64,000 nt of DNA from Metapseudomonas resinovorans DSM 21078 (GTDB lineage Bacteria; Pseudomonadota; Gammaproteobacteria; Pseudomonadales; Pseudomonadaceae): contig NZ_AUIE01000014.1 of the NCBI RefSeq assembly GCF_000423545.1, positions 1 through 64,000 on the forward strand. Reading direction: 5' to 3'. The position numbers and the translations under genes were made by a program. The notes beneath the pieces are model-generated. The model had not been told where the DNA came from, searched no databases, and was given only the letters and a program-made list of their open reading frames with translations. The number at the start of each line of letters is the position of its first letter. Within the stretch, counting starts at the first letter, position 1. Positions 63,999 to 64,000 of this stretch are shown in pieces.

Positions 63999-64000
63999 CC

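Overview
The window is high-GC chromosomal DNA of a Pseudomonas (Gammaproteobacteria). The evidence is the complete twelve-gene alginate operon in the order known from P. aeruginosa, MvaT instead of H-NS, a PctA-type chemoreceptor, pseudomonad REP-like repeats and sigma-factor sites typical of the genus (AlgU, sigma54). No rRNA, tRNA, prophage or CRISPR array was seen.

Layout. 1-260: edge of an IS110-family insertion sequence. 336-8899: a divergent catabolic-looking locus. Seven leftward genes (small barrel protein, Dabb protein, quinone-reductase-like MDR, SDR, HSL-type esterase, divergent RibBA paralogue, Fe-S Old Yellow Enzyme) face a rightward Rieske oxygenase that closely resembles 3-ketosteroid 9alpha-hydroxylase (KshA) and a LuxR-type regulator. 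Related palindromes with a TCGTC/GACGA core recur at three points in the locus. 9130-15213: nudE, a small secreted protein, ccoG with a MocR-type regulator, a highly structured untranslated region before a 65-residue protein, and a Pit phosphate transporter. 15431-22686: a HerA-like ATPase, an amino-acid chemoreceptor, a small-protein/CBS pair, purU, mvaT and sbcB. 22996-29865: six tightly overlapping genes (RDD, SpoIIM, DUF4129, DUF4350, MoxR ATPase, DUF58), an envelope-linked MoxR system of undefined job. 29970-36719: rhlB, a membrane dipeptidase, a cNMP-domain diguanylate cyclase, an acyl-CoA synthetase and a carboxylesterase, all leftward.

37193-45265: the aapJQMP amino-acid ABC transporter behind a near-consensus sigma54 promoter, an orphan basic-amino-acid binding protein behind a 35-bp palindrome, moaCDE, and a PIN-PhoH ATPase. 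45686-46465: yaaA.

46466-63386: the alginate biosynthesis and export operon algD-8-44-K-E-G-X-L-I-J-F-A. It is preceded by an AlgU-type promoter, an AlgR-like site, tandem repeats and a roughly 450-nt leader. AlgA and AlgD make GDP-mannuronate, Alg8/Alg44 polymerise it under c-di-GMP control, AlgK/AlgE export it, AlgG epimerises, AlgI/J/F/X acetylate, and AlgL degrades stray polymer. GC-rich hairpins interrupt the operon after algD and after algL; a third copy lies at the window end. The window closes with a REP pair and a small membrane protein.

The most unusual region is the KshA-like locus, which contains a RibB paralogue with a disrupted active site.
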